A model generated the notes under the pieces. It did no database searches, was not told where the DNA came from, and saw only the letters and a program-made list of their open reading frames with translations. A DNA stretch of 6,848 bases, taken from assembly GCA_028817755.1 (NCBI GenBank), contig JAPPPA010000293.1:1-6848 (forward strand), in the 5' to 3' direction. The position numbers and the translations under genes are program-made. Positions within the stretch are counted from its first letter, which is position 1; every line of letters begins with the position of its first letter. Shown here in pieces: positions 1 to 6,400 of the stretch. The DNA comes from Gammaproteobacteria bacterium. Its GTDB lineage: Bacteria > Pseudomonadota > Gammaproteobacteria > JAPPPA01.

Positions 1-124
1 CGTCTACACCGGCACCCAGTGTGCCCGCAGAAAAACCAACCGCAAAATTACCCTGCTGCGCTGCAGCCGTTAGTGAAACCAAACCTAAAGAAAGTGACAG
101 TAATGCTGTTTTTAAGAATTTCAT
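1..124 (-). CDS. Putative exported / outer-membrane protein, N-terminal fragment
   Basis: Only the first 41 codons lie in the window; the gene runs off the left edge. The ATG is at 124-122 and is preceded by GAGGGG about five bases upstream, a good ribosome binding site that supports this start. The peptide begins MKFLKTALLSLSLG: a short positive n-region (two Lys), a hydrophobic core to about residue 18, then a c-region ending in Ala-Ala-Ala before Gln-Gln, so signal peptidase I cleavage near residue 22 is likely. The mature start (GNFAVGFSAGTLGAGVD) has the alternating, Gly-rich pattern common in first strands of outer-membrane beta-barrels. Export is well supported; a barrel fold is inference, and the family cannot be named from so little sequence. 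It lies on the same strand as lpd, 91 bases downstream, but beyond a strong terminator, so it is probably a separate transcription unit. Confidence 0.72.
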   Translation of the reverse strand, partial: MKFLKTALLSLSLGLVSLTAAAQQGNFAVGFSAGTLGAGVD

Positions 125-142
125 TTTTACCCCTCGTACGCA

Positions 143-163
143 TAAAGTTCTTGTAGAACTTTA
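143..163. promoter_or_regulatory. Perfect 8-bp inverted repeat upstream of the exported-protein gene
   Basis: TAAAGTTC (143-150) and GAACTTTA (156-163) are exact inverted repeats around a 5-base spacer, TTGTA. The element sits 19 bases upstream of the ATG at 124, just before the GAGGGG ribosome binding site, and begins just past the T-tract of the lpd terminator. No T-tract follows it on either strand, so it is not an obvious terminator. It could be a protein-binding operator or a hairpin in the 5' leader. The symmetry is seen directly; the role is inferred. Confidence 0.4.
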
Positions 164-166
164 GAC

Positions 167-195
167 AAAAAAAACCGCCTTGTCGGCGGTTTTTT
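167..195 (-). terminator. Intrinsic terminator of the sucA-sucB-lpd operon
   Basis: Read on the minus strand, an AAAAAACCGCC arm, a 5-base loop and a GGCGGTTTTTT arm form an 11-bp stem (169-179 with 185-195) whose core is five G-C pairs, running into eight consecutive T residues (174-167). It starts about 20 bases after the lpd stop codon, the expected place for a Rho-independent terminator. The T-run on the plus strand (190-195) would also let it work in that direction, but no plus-strand gene is visible to its left. Confidence 0.9.
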
Positions 196-215
196 CATAC
201 GAGAAGTAATAAAGC

Positions 216-1649
216 TTAACGGCGTTTTTTCGCTAGCCCGTGTAACGGCCTTTCGTCTACCGCTAACGATGCTTCATGCACCACCTCAGACAGAGTTGGG
301 TGCGCGTGCATAGTGCGAGCGATATCTTCACTACTGCCTTGGAATTCCATCACCGAAACAGATTCCTGAATCAGTTCAGAAGCGTTTGGACCAATGATAT
401 GTACACCAAGTACTTCGTCAGTTTCTTCGTGCGCAATAATCTTCACGGTGCCTTGTGCGGCTTCCATCGCTTTCGCTCGGCCGTTTGCCATAAAGGTGGC
501 TGCGCCAACGCGATAAGGAATGGCTTCGTCTTTCACTTGCTGTTCGGTTTTACCCACCCACGCAATTTCTGGCCAGGTGTAAATCACCGATGGGATGGTG
601 TCGTAATTTACATGACCGGCTTTACCTGCAATGATTTCAGCGACTTTAACGCCTTCTTCCATGCCTTTATGCGCCAACATTGGGCCTCGAACTACGTCAC
701 CAATCGCGTACACGCTTGGCAAGTTGGTGCGGTTTTCACCGTCAACGACTACAAAGCCACGCTCATCTAGCTCTAACTCAGCGGTGCCAACAAGGCCATC
801 GGTATTCGGACGGCGACCAACGCAGACAATGAGCTTTTCTACGCGAATATGGTCAGCGCCGTCTTTGGTTTCAAAGTTAACGGCTACGTCTTTTTTGCCT
901 GCTTTAGCACCGGTTACACGGGCGCCAAGCTTGATATCCATACCCTGCTTTTTAAAGGTGCGTTGGGCTTCACGTTGAATTTGGCTGTCGGCGATAAAGA
1001 GGAAGTCATCCATCGCTTCAATCACGGTTACCTCAGCACCTAGGCGGCGCCAAACTGAACCCAGCTCTAAACCAATTACGCCACCGCCGATAACGCCTAG
1101 AGTTTTAGGCACTTCATCAAACTGCAGCGCGCCTTCGTTATCAACAATGCGATTGCCATCCAACGGCGCAACTGGGATATCAACCGGCTTAGAGCCAGTA
1201 GCGACCACAATGTGCTTGCCTTCTAGCGTTTCAGAGCTGCCATCTACACCGCTAAACTCAATGCTGTTATTGGCATTCAGCTTGCCGGTGCCGTGGAAGA
1301 AGGCAATGTCGTTGCCTTTAAACAGCTGCAGTACGCCGCCAGTTAAATTCTTAACAATATCGTCTTTGCGCTTATGCATTTGCGCCACGTCAAAGTTAGC
1401 GCCTTCTACTGAAATACCGTGCTTTTGGTACTCGTGATGCAGCTTCTCCCAAGCCTCTGAAGACTCCAATAAGGCCTTAGACGGGATACAACCAACATTC
1501 ACACAAGTACCGCCTAGCGACGGTTTGCCAGCGGCATTTTGCCAGGCATCAATACAGGCAGTTTTCATGCCTAATTGGGCGGCACGAATAGCACAAATAT
1601 AGCCGGCGGGCCCACCGCCAATTACAACAACGTCAAACTGTTGGCTCAT
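216..1649 (-). CDS. lpd: Dihydrolipoyl dehydrogenase (E3 of 2-oxoglutarate dehydrogenase)
   Basis: This 477-residue cytoplasmic flavoprotein re-oxidises dihydrolipoamide on the E2 lipoyl domains and passes the electrons through FAD to NAD+. The N-terminal FAD motif is GGGPAG at residues 11-16. The redox disulfide is the pair Cys49/Cys54 in GGTCVNVGC. The NAD-binding motif is GVIGGGVIG near 185-193 followed by Glu211. The second FAD contact is YAIGD at 314-318, and the catalytic His450/Glu455 dyad lies in HAHPTLSE near the C-terminus. All key residues are present and the length is normal. The short insert before the disulfide (NAAGKPS) resembles the Pseudomonas and betaproteobacterial type more than E. 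coli Lpd. It is the last gene of the operon, 23 bases after sucB, with an AGGA site eight bases before its ATG. Its position indicates an E3 for the 2-oxoglutarate complex; it might also serve other lipoyl complexes if no second lpd exists. Confidence 0.97.
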   Translation of the reverse strand: MSQQFDVVVIGGGPAGYICAIRAAQLGMKTACIDAWQNAAGKPSLGGTCVNVGCIPSKALLESSEAWEKLHHEYQKHGISVEGANFDVAQMHKRKDDIVKNLTGGVLQLFKGNDIAFFHGTGKLNANNSIEFSGVDGSSETLEGKHIVVATGSKPVDIPVAPLDGNRIVDNEGALQFDEVPKTLGVIGGGVIGLELGSVWRRLGAEVTVIEAMDDFLFIADSQIQREAQRTFKKQGMDIKLGARVTGAKAGKKDVAVNFETKDGADHIRVEKLIVCVGRRPNTDGLVGTAELELDERGFVVVDGENRTNLPSVYAIGDVVRGPMLAHKGMEEGVKVAEIIAGKAGHVNYDTIPSVIYTWPEIAWVGKTEQQVKDEAIPYRVGAATFMANGRAKAMEAAQGTVKIIAHEETDEVLGVHIIGPNASELIQESVSVMEFQGSSEDIARTMHAHPTLSEVVHEASLAVDERPLHGLAKKRR

Positions 1650-1672
1650 GTCTTTTTCCTATAGCTGCAACG

Positions 1673-3190
1673 TTACAGTTGCAGTAATAAACGGGCTGGG
1701 TCTTCCAGTGCTTCTTTCACCGTTTTCAAGAATTGCACTGAGTCTTTACCGTCAATAATGCGGTGATCATATGAGACCGCCAAATACATCATTGGTGCCG
1801 TTACCACTTCGCCATCGCGCACGATTGGGCGCTCGTTAATAGCGTGCATACCCAAAATAGCCGACTGCGGTGGATTAACAATTGGGGTACTCATCATGGA
1901 ACCAAACACACCACCATTAGTGATGGAGAAGGTGCCACCGATTAGCTCTTCCATCTTGATTTTTCCGGTTTGCGCACGCTCACCGTAATCAGAAATGGTT
2001 TGTTCGATTTGACCGAAATTGAGCTCATCTGCATTCCGCAAAATAGGCACCACCAAACCATTATCGCTAGCCACGGCTACGCCAATATCAAAGTAGCTGT
2101 GGTAAACGATTTCATCGCCATCTACAGCGGCATTCATAATGGGGTAACGGCGCAAGCCTTCAACTACGGCTTTCACAAAGAAAGACATATAGCCCAAACG
2201 CGCGTCGTATTCCTTAGCGAATTGGTCTTTGTATTTCTCACGCAGGCGCTTCACTTCAGTCAAATCAACTTCATTGAAGGTCGTCAAAATCGCGGCGGTT
2301 TGCTGCGAATCCACCAAGCGCTCAGCAATGCGCTGGCGTACACGTGTCATTGGCACACGCTGCTCGCTGCGGCCTGCGCCTTGCGGGGTAGCAATTTCTG
2401 GCATTGCCACAGGCGGTGCAGCAGGTGCTGGCGTAGCTGGTGCAGCAGGCTGTGACGGCATGGCGGCAGCAGCTTTTTGGCGATCAGCAATATGCGCTTG
2501 CACGTCTGATTTCAGCAAGCGGCCATCTTTGCCGGTGCCTGCAATATCAGCCGCGTTAAGACCATTCTCGTCCAGCATGCGACGTACCGCTGGGCTAATT
2601 GCGGCGTTACTAGTGGCAGCTGCCACAGGCTCTGGCGTAGCCGCTGGCGCTGCCGGTTCTGCTGCTCCAGCGGTCATTAGGCCCAAGGTCATACCATTGG
2701 TTACTACTGCGCCTTCGCCTTGCTGAATGTCGGTTAACACACCATCCGCTGGTGCTGGTACTTCCAGTACAACCTTATCGGTTTCTAGGTCCAGTAGGTT
2801 TTCGTCACGACGTACCGTGTCGCCTACTTTTTTATGCCAGCCGGTAATGGTGGCGTCGGCAACTGACTCTGGTAACGAAGGTACTTTTACCTCTAGCGTT
2901 TCGGCAGTACTATCGGCAGCTTCGCTCGCGGCTGGTGCGGCAGCCGGCGCAGCGCCTTCTTGCACAAAGCCCAACACGTCACCGTTGGTCACGGTATCGC
3001 CTTCATTAAATTTAATTTCACCCAGTACACCATCTGACGGTGAAGGCACTTCTAATACAACTTTGTCTGTTTCCAGCTCTAGTAGTACTTCGTCGCGGGC
3101 CACCGCTTCGCCGGCCTTTTTGGTCCAGCGGGTAATGGTCGCGTCAGATACTGATTCAGGTAGTTGTGGTACTTGAATTTCGATACTCAT
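1673..3190 (-). CDS. sucB: 2-oxoglutarate dehydrogenase E2, dihydrolipoyllysine succinyltransferase, with two lipoyl domains
   Basis: This 505-residue E2 core protein moves the succinyl group from E1o to CoA, giving succinyl-CoA. Domains in order: lipoyl domain 1 (about 2-79, lipoyl-lysine Lys43 in ETDKVVLEV), an Ala/Pro linker, lipoyl domain 2 (about 98-175, Lys139 in the same motif), a second Ala/Pro linker, the peripheral subunit-binding domain that holds E1/E3 (about 197-234, ISPAVRRML to GRLLKSDV), a third Ala/Pro linker (about 240-272), and the catalytic domain (about 276-505) with active-site His476 and Asp480 in SYDHRIIDG. E. coli SucB has about 405 residues and one lipoyl domain; the extra domain accounts for the greater length. 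The catalytic-domain sequence and the position beside sucA indicate the succinyltransferase rather than the pyruvate-complex E2. It starts 20 bases after sucA with AAGGA nine bases before the ATG. Confidence 0.97.
   Translation of the reverse strand: MSIEIQVPQLPESVSDATITRWTKKAGEAVARDEVLLELETDKVVLEVPSPSDGVLGEIKFNEGDTVTNGDVLGFVQEGAAPAAAPAASEAADSTAETLEVKVPSLPESVADATITGWHKKVGDTVRRDENLLDLETDKVVLEVPAPADGVLTDIQQGEGAVVTNGMTLGLMTAGAAEPAAPAATPEPVAAATSNAAISPAVRRMLDENGLNAADIAGTGKDGRLLKSDVQAHIADRQKAAAAMPSQPAAPATPAPAAPPVAMPEIATPQGAGRSEQRVPMTRVRQRIAERLVDSQQTAAILTTFNEVDLTEVKRLREKYKDQFAKEYDARLGYMSFFVKAVVEGLRRYPIMNAAVDGDEIVYHSYFDIGVAVASDNGLVVPILRNADELNFGQIEQTISDYGERAQTGKIKMEELIGGTFSITNGGVFGSMMSTPIVNPPQSAILGMHAINERPIVRDGEVVTAPMMYLAVSYDHRIIDGKDSVQFLKTVKEALEDPARLLLQL
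2666..3184 (-). repeat. Tandem duplicated lipoyl domain inside sucB
   Basis: SucB residues 3-79 (bases 3184-2954) and 99-175 (bases 2896-2666) align without gaps at a fixed offset of 96 residues; by hand count about 49 of 77 positions are identical. The strongest match surrounds the lipoylated lysine, where LETDKVVLEVP is the same in both copies. At the DNA level the copies differ at many third codon positions even in that stretch, so the duplication is old and both copies have been kept under protein-level selection rather than arising from a recent copying event. An Ala/Pro-rich linker of roughly 18 residues separates them. Confidence 0.92.
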
Positions 3191-3210
3191 TGCTTGCGTT
3201 CCTTACCCTT

Positions 3211-6048
3211 CTATTTGCTGTTAGACGCTAGACCAAGCGCGTCTTTTACCAGTTGTTCTTGTTCTAACACGTGCAGCTTGTGATAACCCGCCGCCGTAGA
3301 TGCAGCACTTACACGCCCTGCGTAATCCAAGGTTTGTCCTTTAGTTAAGGCATTCGTTAAACGGTGGCGAATTTGATACCAAGCACCTTGGTTATGTGGC
3401 TCTTCTTGGCACCAAATCACTTCTTTAGCGTTTTTCCAGTGCCCAACCACCTTGGCATATTCGGCCGACGGGAACGGATAAAGCTGTTCTAAGCGAACGA
3501 TAGCCACATCGTCGATGTTTTCTTCCCGACGTTTTTCCAAAATATCGAAATAAACCTTGCCGGAACAAACAACGACCCGTTTCACTTTTTTGGCGTCCAG
3601 TTCATCAATTTCTTGAATAACCGGCTGGAAGCGACCGCCCACTAAATCTTCTAATGAAGAGGTTGAAAGGCGGTGACGCAGCAATGACTTTGGCGTCATT
3701 ACAATCAGCGGCTTACGGAAACTACGCGCCATTTGGCGGCGAATCATATGGAACTGCTGTGCCGGTGTTGATGGCACACACACCTGAATATTGTGTTCCG
3801 CACAAAGCTGTAGATAACGCTCTAGGCGAGCTGAGGAGTGCTCAGGCCCTTGCCCCTCGTAACCATGCGGTAAGAACATGGTTAGGCCACAAAGGCGGCC
3901 CCACTTAGCCTCACCAGCAGCGATAAATTGGTCGATTACTACCTGAGCGCCATTAGCGAAATCACCAAACTGCGCTTCCCAGATCACCATGGTTTCTGGT
4001 TCTGCGGTGGCGTAGCCGTATTCAAAACCCAGCACCGCTTCTTCAGATAGCAATGAGTCGATTACTACAAAGTCATCTTCGTCATGCACATTGCGAAGCG
4101 GAATAAGGTTGCTGCCGTCATTCTGGTTATGAAATACCGCATGGCGGTGGAAGAAGGTGCCGCGACCCGCATCCTGACCGCATAGGCGAATTTTATTGCC
4201 GCCATCAATCAAGCCAGCGTACGCCATGGTTTCGGCAAAGCCCCAATCAATAGGCATGCCGCCTGCGGCCATTTTCTTACGGTTAGCAACAATTTGCTTC
4301 ACGCGCGAGTGCAGGCCAAAGCCTTCTGGCACTTGGGTAACAGTCTCGGCATAGCTGCGAATTTTATCCAGCGGCAAACCGGTATCAACATCTTCGTCCC
4401 AACCGGTTTTGTTGTACTTACTCCAGTCCACGGTGTGCTTGTTGCCCACCATGCCAAGTGTTTTCACGGCAATGTTTTGGCCTTTGTCCAAACCGTCACG
4501 GTACTCGGTAATCATCTGTGCATCATCGGCCGCGGTAATCACGCCCTCTTGCTGTAAGCGTTTACCGTACAAAGTACGTGTGGTGTCACGATCGCTGATG
4601 ATCTTGTACATGCGCGGCTGGGTAGCACGCGGCTCGTCGGCCTCGTTATGGCCGTGGCGGCGATAACAAACCAAATCAATAAAGACATCTTTCTTAAACT
4701 CAGAACGGTAATCCATTGCAATTTGCGTCACACGCGCAACCGCCTCTGGGTCATCACCGTTTACGTGGAATACCGGGCAGCCTGCGAACTTGGCCACGTC
4801 TGAGCAGTACTCAGTAGAACGCACATCATCCGGGCGGCTAGTAGTAAAGCCAACCTGGTTATTAATGATGATGTGTAGCGTACCGCCCGTTTTGAAACCA
4901 CGGACCTGCGAAAGCTGTAGTGTTTCAAACACCACACCCTGACCCGCAACAGCGGAGTCACCATGCACCACAATTGGCAAAATGGTTTTGCCTTCTCGGT
5001 CTTTGCGGCGGTCTTGGCGAGCGCGTACAGAACCTTCTACTACTGGGTTCACGATTTCTAAGTGCGACGGGTTAAACGCCAACACGAGGTGCATTTGTTG
5101 ATCTTCAACCTGCACGTCAGTTGAGAAGCCCATGTGATATTTCACATCACCAGAGCCACCAATTTTCTCGTCTTTGTCGAGCTTGCCTTCAAACTCTTTA
5201 AAGAGCATGGCAGGTGATTTGCCCATCACATTGACCAGCACGTTTAAGCGGCCACGGTGAGCCATACCAATCACCACCTCTTCAACGTGATGACGGCCCG
5301 CTTGCGCAACGGCAGCATTCATTGCCGTAATAAAGCTTTCACCACCCTCAAGCGAGAAGCGTTTTTGACCAACGTATTTGGTATGGAGATATTTCTCGAT
5401 ACCCTCAGCTGCGGTTAAACCGCGTAGCAAGCTTTTACGCTGCTCTGTGGTGAAATGCTGGTTACCATGCTCACCTTCTAGGCGGCCTTGAATCCAACGC
5501 TTCTCACGTGTGTCGGTAATGTGCATGTACTCAGCACCAATGGTCTGAGTGTAAACACCGCGCACAAAATCAATAATGTCAGCCAGCCTCATCTGCGCGT
5601 CAGTCGCTAATGAGCCAGTGTTAAATTCAGTCTCTAAATCAGTGCTCGTTAAACCGTGGAATGCTGGATCCAAATCTGGAACCGGCGGACGGTCGCGAAA
5701 ACCCAAAGGGTCAGTCAAAGCATTCTGGTGACCACGCACGCGGTAAGCGTTAATCAAACGCAACACCGATGCTTGTTTTTCAGCCGCTTCTGGGGCTAAG
5801 GCATGACTACCTTGGTAACCAGAGTGCAGTTTATTAATTGCCTGCTGGCGGAAGGTTTTCTGAATAGGGCCATGCGCGACATCGGCATGACCACCTTCTG
5901 CCTCACCCAACGCCTTAAAGTACTCTCGCCACTCGGCGGGTACGGCATCTGGGTTATGTAAATACTGTTCGTAAAACGCCTCAATATAGGGCGCATTGCC
6001 ACCATAAAGGTGCGCAGTCTGTTGGCGACGCTGCAAGTCTTCTGACAT
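3211..6048 (-). CDS. sucA: 2-oxoglutarate dehydrogenase E1 component
   Basis: This 945-residue thiamine diphosphate enzyme decarboxylates 2-oxoglutarate and succinylates the lipoyl groups of SucB, the entry step of the complex in the cytoplasm. The N-terminal segment has the conserved LYGGNAPYIEAFYEQYL (about 14-30) that is typical of E1o and thought to contact E2. The catalytic half includes HITDTREKRW (176-185), GMAHRGRLN (261-269), FNPSHLE (325-331), the thiamine/Mg motif running from GDSAVAGQG (363-371) to INNQVG (395-400), and CYRRHGHNEADEP (461-473). The C-terminal transketolase-like half has GRGTFFHRHAV (628-638), IWEAQFGDFANGAQ (689-702) and LPHGYEGQGPEHSSARLERY (726-745). The length is close to the 933 residues of E. 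coli SucA, with no break in the frame. The start at 6048 is supported by AGGAAAAGG just upstream and by the conserved N-terminus. It is the first gene of the operon; the next gene follows after 20 bases. Confidence 0.98.
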   Translation of the reverse strand: MSEDLQRRQQTAHLYGGNAPYIEAFYEQYLHNPDAVPAEWREYFKALGEAEGGHADVAHGPIQKTFRQQAINKLHSGYQGSHALAPEAAEKQASVLRLINAYRVRGHQNALTDPLGFRDRPPVPDLDPAFHGLTSTDLETEFNTGSLATDAQMRLADIIDFVRGVYTQTIGAEYMHITDTREKRWIQGRLEGEHGNQHFTTEQRKSLLRGLTAAEGIEKYLHTKYVGQKRFSLEGGESFITAMNAAVAQAGRHHVEEVVIGMAHRGRLNVLVNVMGKSPAMLFKEFEGKLDKDEKIGGSGDVKYHMGFSTDVQVEDQQMHLVLAFNPSHLEIVNPVVEGSVRARQDRRKDREGKTILPIVVHGDSAVAGQGVVFETLQLSQVRGFKTGGTLHIIINNQVGFTTSRPDDVRSTEYCSDVAKFAGCPVFHVNGDDPEAVARVTQIAMDYRSEFKKDVFIDLVCYRRHGHNEADEPRATQPRMYKIISDRDTTRTLYGKRLQQEGVITAADDAQMITEYRDGLDKGQNIAVKTLGMVGNKHTVDWSKYNKTGWDEDVDTGLPLDKIRSYAETVTQVPEGFGLHSRVKQIVANRKKMAAGGMPIDWGFAETMAYAGLIDGGNKIRLCGQDAGRGTFFHRHAVFHNQNDGSNLIPLRNVHDEDDFVVIDSLLSEEAVLGFEYGYATAEPETMVIWEAQFGDFANGAQVVIDQFIAAGEAKWGRLCGLTMFLPHGYEGQGPEHSSARLERYLQLCAEHNIQVCVPSTPAQQFHMIRRQMARSFRKPLIVMTPKSLLRHRLSTSSLEDLVGGRFQPVIQEIDELDAKKVKRVVVCSGKVYFDILEKRREENIDDVAIVRLEQLYPFPSAEYAKVVGHWKNAKEVIWCQEEPHNQGAWYQIRHRLTNALTKGQTLDYAGRVSAASTAAGYHKLHVLEQEQLVKDALGLASNSK

Positions 6049-6079
6049 TAACCTTTTCCTGTCAGTGTTTTTCTATGTG

Positions 6080-6102
6080 CTTTTCTCGCTTAATGAGAAA
6101 AG
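6080..6102 (-). promoter_or_regulatory. Hairpin in the sucA leader, just upstream of the ribosome binding site
   Basis: CTTTTCTC and GAGAAAAG form a perfect 8-bp inverted repeat around a 7-base loop. On the minus strand it ends about 20 bases before the AGGAAAAGG ribosome binding site of sucA and is preceded by a run of six G residues (6110-6105). No T-tract follows, so it is not a typical terminator. It could modulate translation or mRNA stability, or be a protein-binding site. The symmetry is seen; the role is inferred. Confidence 0.4.
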
Positions 6103-6116
6103 ATCCCCCCAATGCA

Positions 6117-6134
6117 GGGAACGTTTCGTGCCCC
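6117..6134 (-). promoter_or_regulatory. Small GC-rich hairpin in the sucA leader
   Basis: On the minus strand GGGGCACG-AAA-CGTTCCC can fold into seven pairs (one G-U) with a single bulged C and an AAA loop. It lies 14 bases upstream of the 6080-6102 hairpin in the direction of transcription. It may be part of a folded leader, but a stem this short can occur by chance. Confidence 0.25.
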
Positions 6135-6277
6135 TAAAGCAAATTCCAAGCCAAATCCTTTTGGGATCCGCAAGCCCCACATTCCTTGCAGGCATATTGC
6201 TCTTGGCAGTCTACTCTTGGTAGAGCCACATGCAAACACCTAATAAGTGAGATATTCAGCGGCCCCAAAACAACCTA

Positions 6278-6301
6278 GCGAAAAGCGACACAAGCTTTCG
6301 C
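6278..6301. repeat. Bulged inverted repeat between the phosphoesterase gene and sucA
   Basis: GCGAAAAGC (6278-6286) and GCTTTCGC (6294-6301) pair over eight base pairs with one bulged A around a 7-base loop. On the minus strand it is followed by TAGGTTGTTTT, only a poor T-tract, so it could be a weak terminator for the phosphoesterase about 100 bases after its stop codon, or a regulatory site upstream of the sucA promoter. The function is undetermined. Confidence 0.3.
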
Positions 6302-6400
6302 AACCCAAGGGGTTTTCAAAAGAGGGGAGAACCTAAAAATGGTTCCTTAAAAAACATAGCGGGAGCACAGCGAAAACGGAATCAAGTTTGGCCTAAGGCA

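Larger units (their letters stand above)
6049..6400 (-). promoter_or_regulatory. sucA upstream region: probable promoter and structured 5' leader
   Basis: This 352-base gap separates the phosphoesterase stop from the sucA start and holds no convincing gene. Only two weak sigma70-like candidates are visible on the minus strand, each with a 17-base spacer: TTGGGG (6268-6263) with TATTAG (6245-6240), and TTTGCA (6236-6231) with TAGACT (6213-6208). Neither is a good consensus match. If either is used, the leader would be about 150-185 bases. The leader contains short hairpins at 6151-6164, 6117-6134 and 6080-6102, and a bulged one lies further upstream at 6278-6301. A 40-codon open frame (6195-6073) is also present but is doubtful. 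No clear terminator for the phosphoesterase gene was found here. Confidence 0.45.

Noticed and set aside
276..1437. Several plus-strand open frames of 64-164 codons opposite lpd.
   Set aside because: lpd has every catalytic motif in a single unbroken frame; the antisense translations show no recognisable domain and overlap one another.
2229..3176. Two long plus-strand open frames (2229-2726 and 2727-3176) opposite sucB.
   Set aside because: They are antisense to the lipoyl domains and Ala/Pro linkers of sucB, are Ser/Ala/Thr-rich low-complexity translations, and follow from the codon use of the real gene.
4539..6005. Minus-strand frames of 60-70 codons (4539-4721, 4761-4973, 5796-6005) inside sucA.
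   Set aside because: They are out-of-frame shadows of strongly conserved sucA coding sequence with no independent support.
6200..6220. CTCTTGG repeated at 6200-6206 and 6214-6220.
   Set aside because: A 7-base direct repeat at 14-base spacing is too short to stand out from chance without a second line of evidence.
6329..6345. GAACC/GGTTC inverted repeat considered as a terminator for the phosphoesterase gene.
   Set aside because: The stem is only five base pairs and no proper T-tract follows it on the minus strand.
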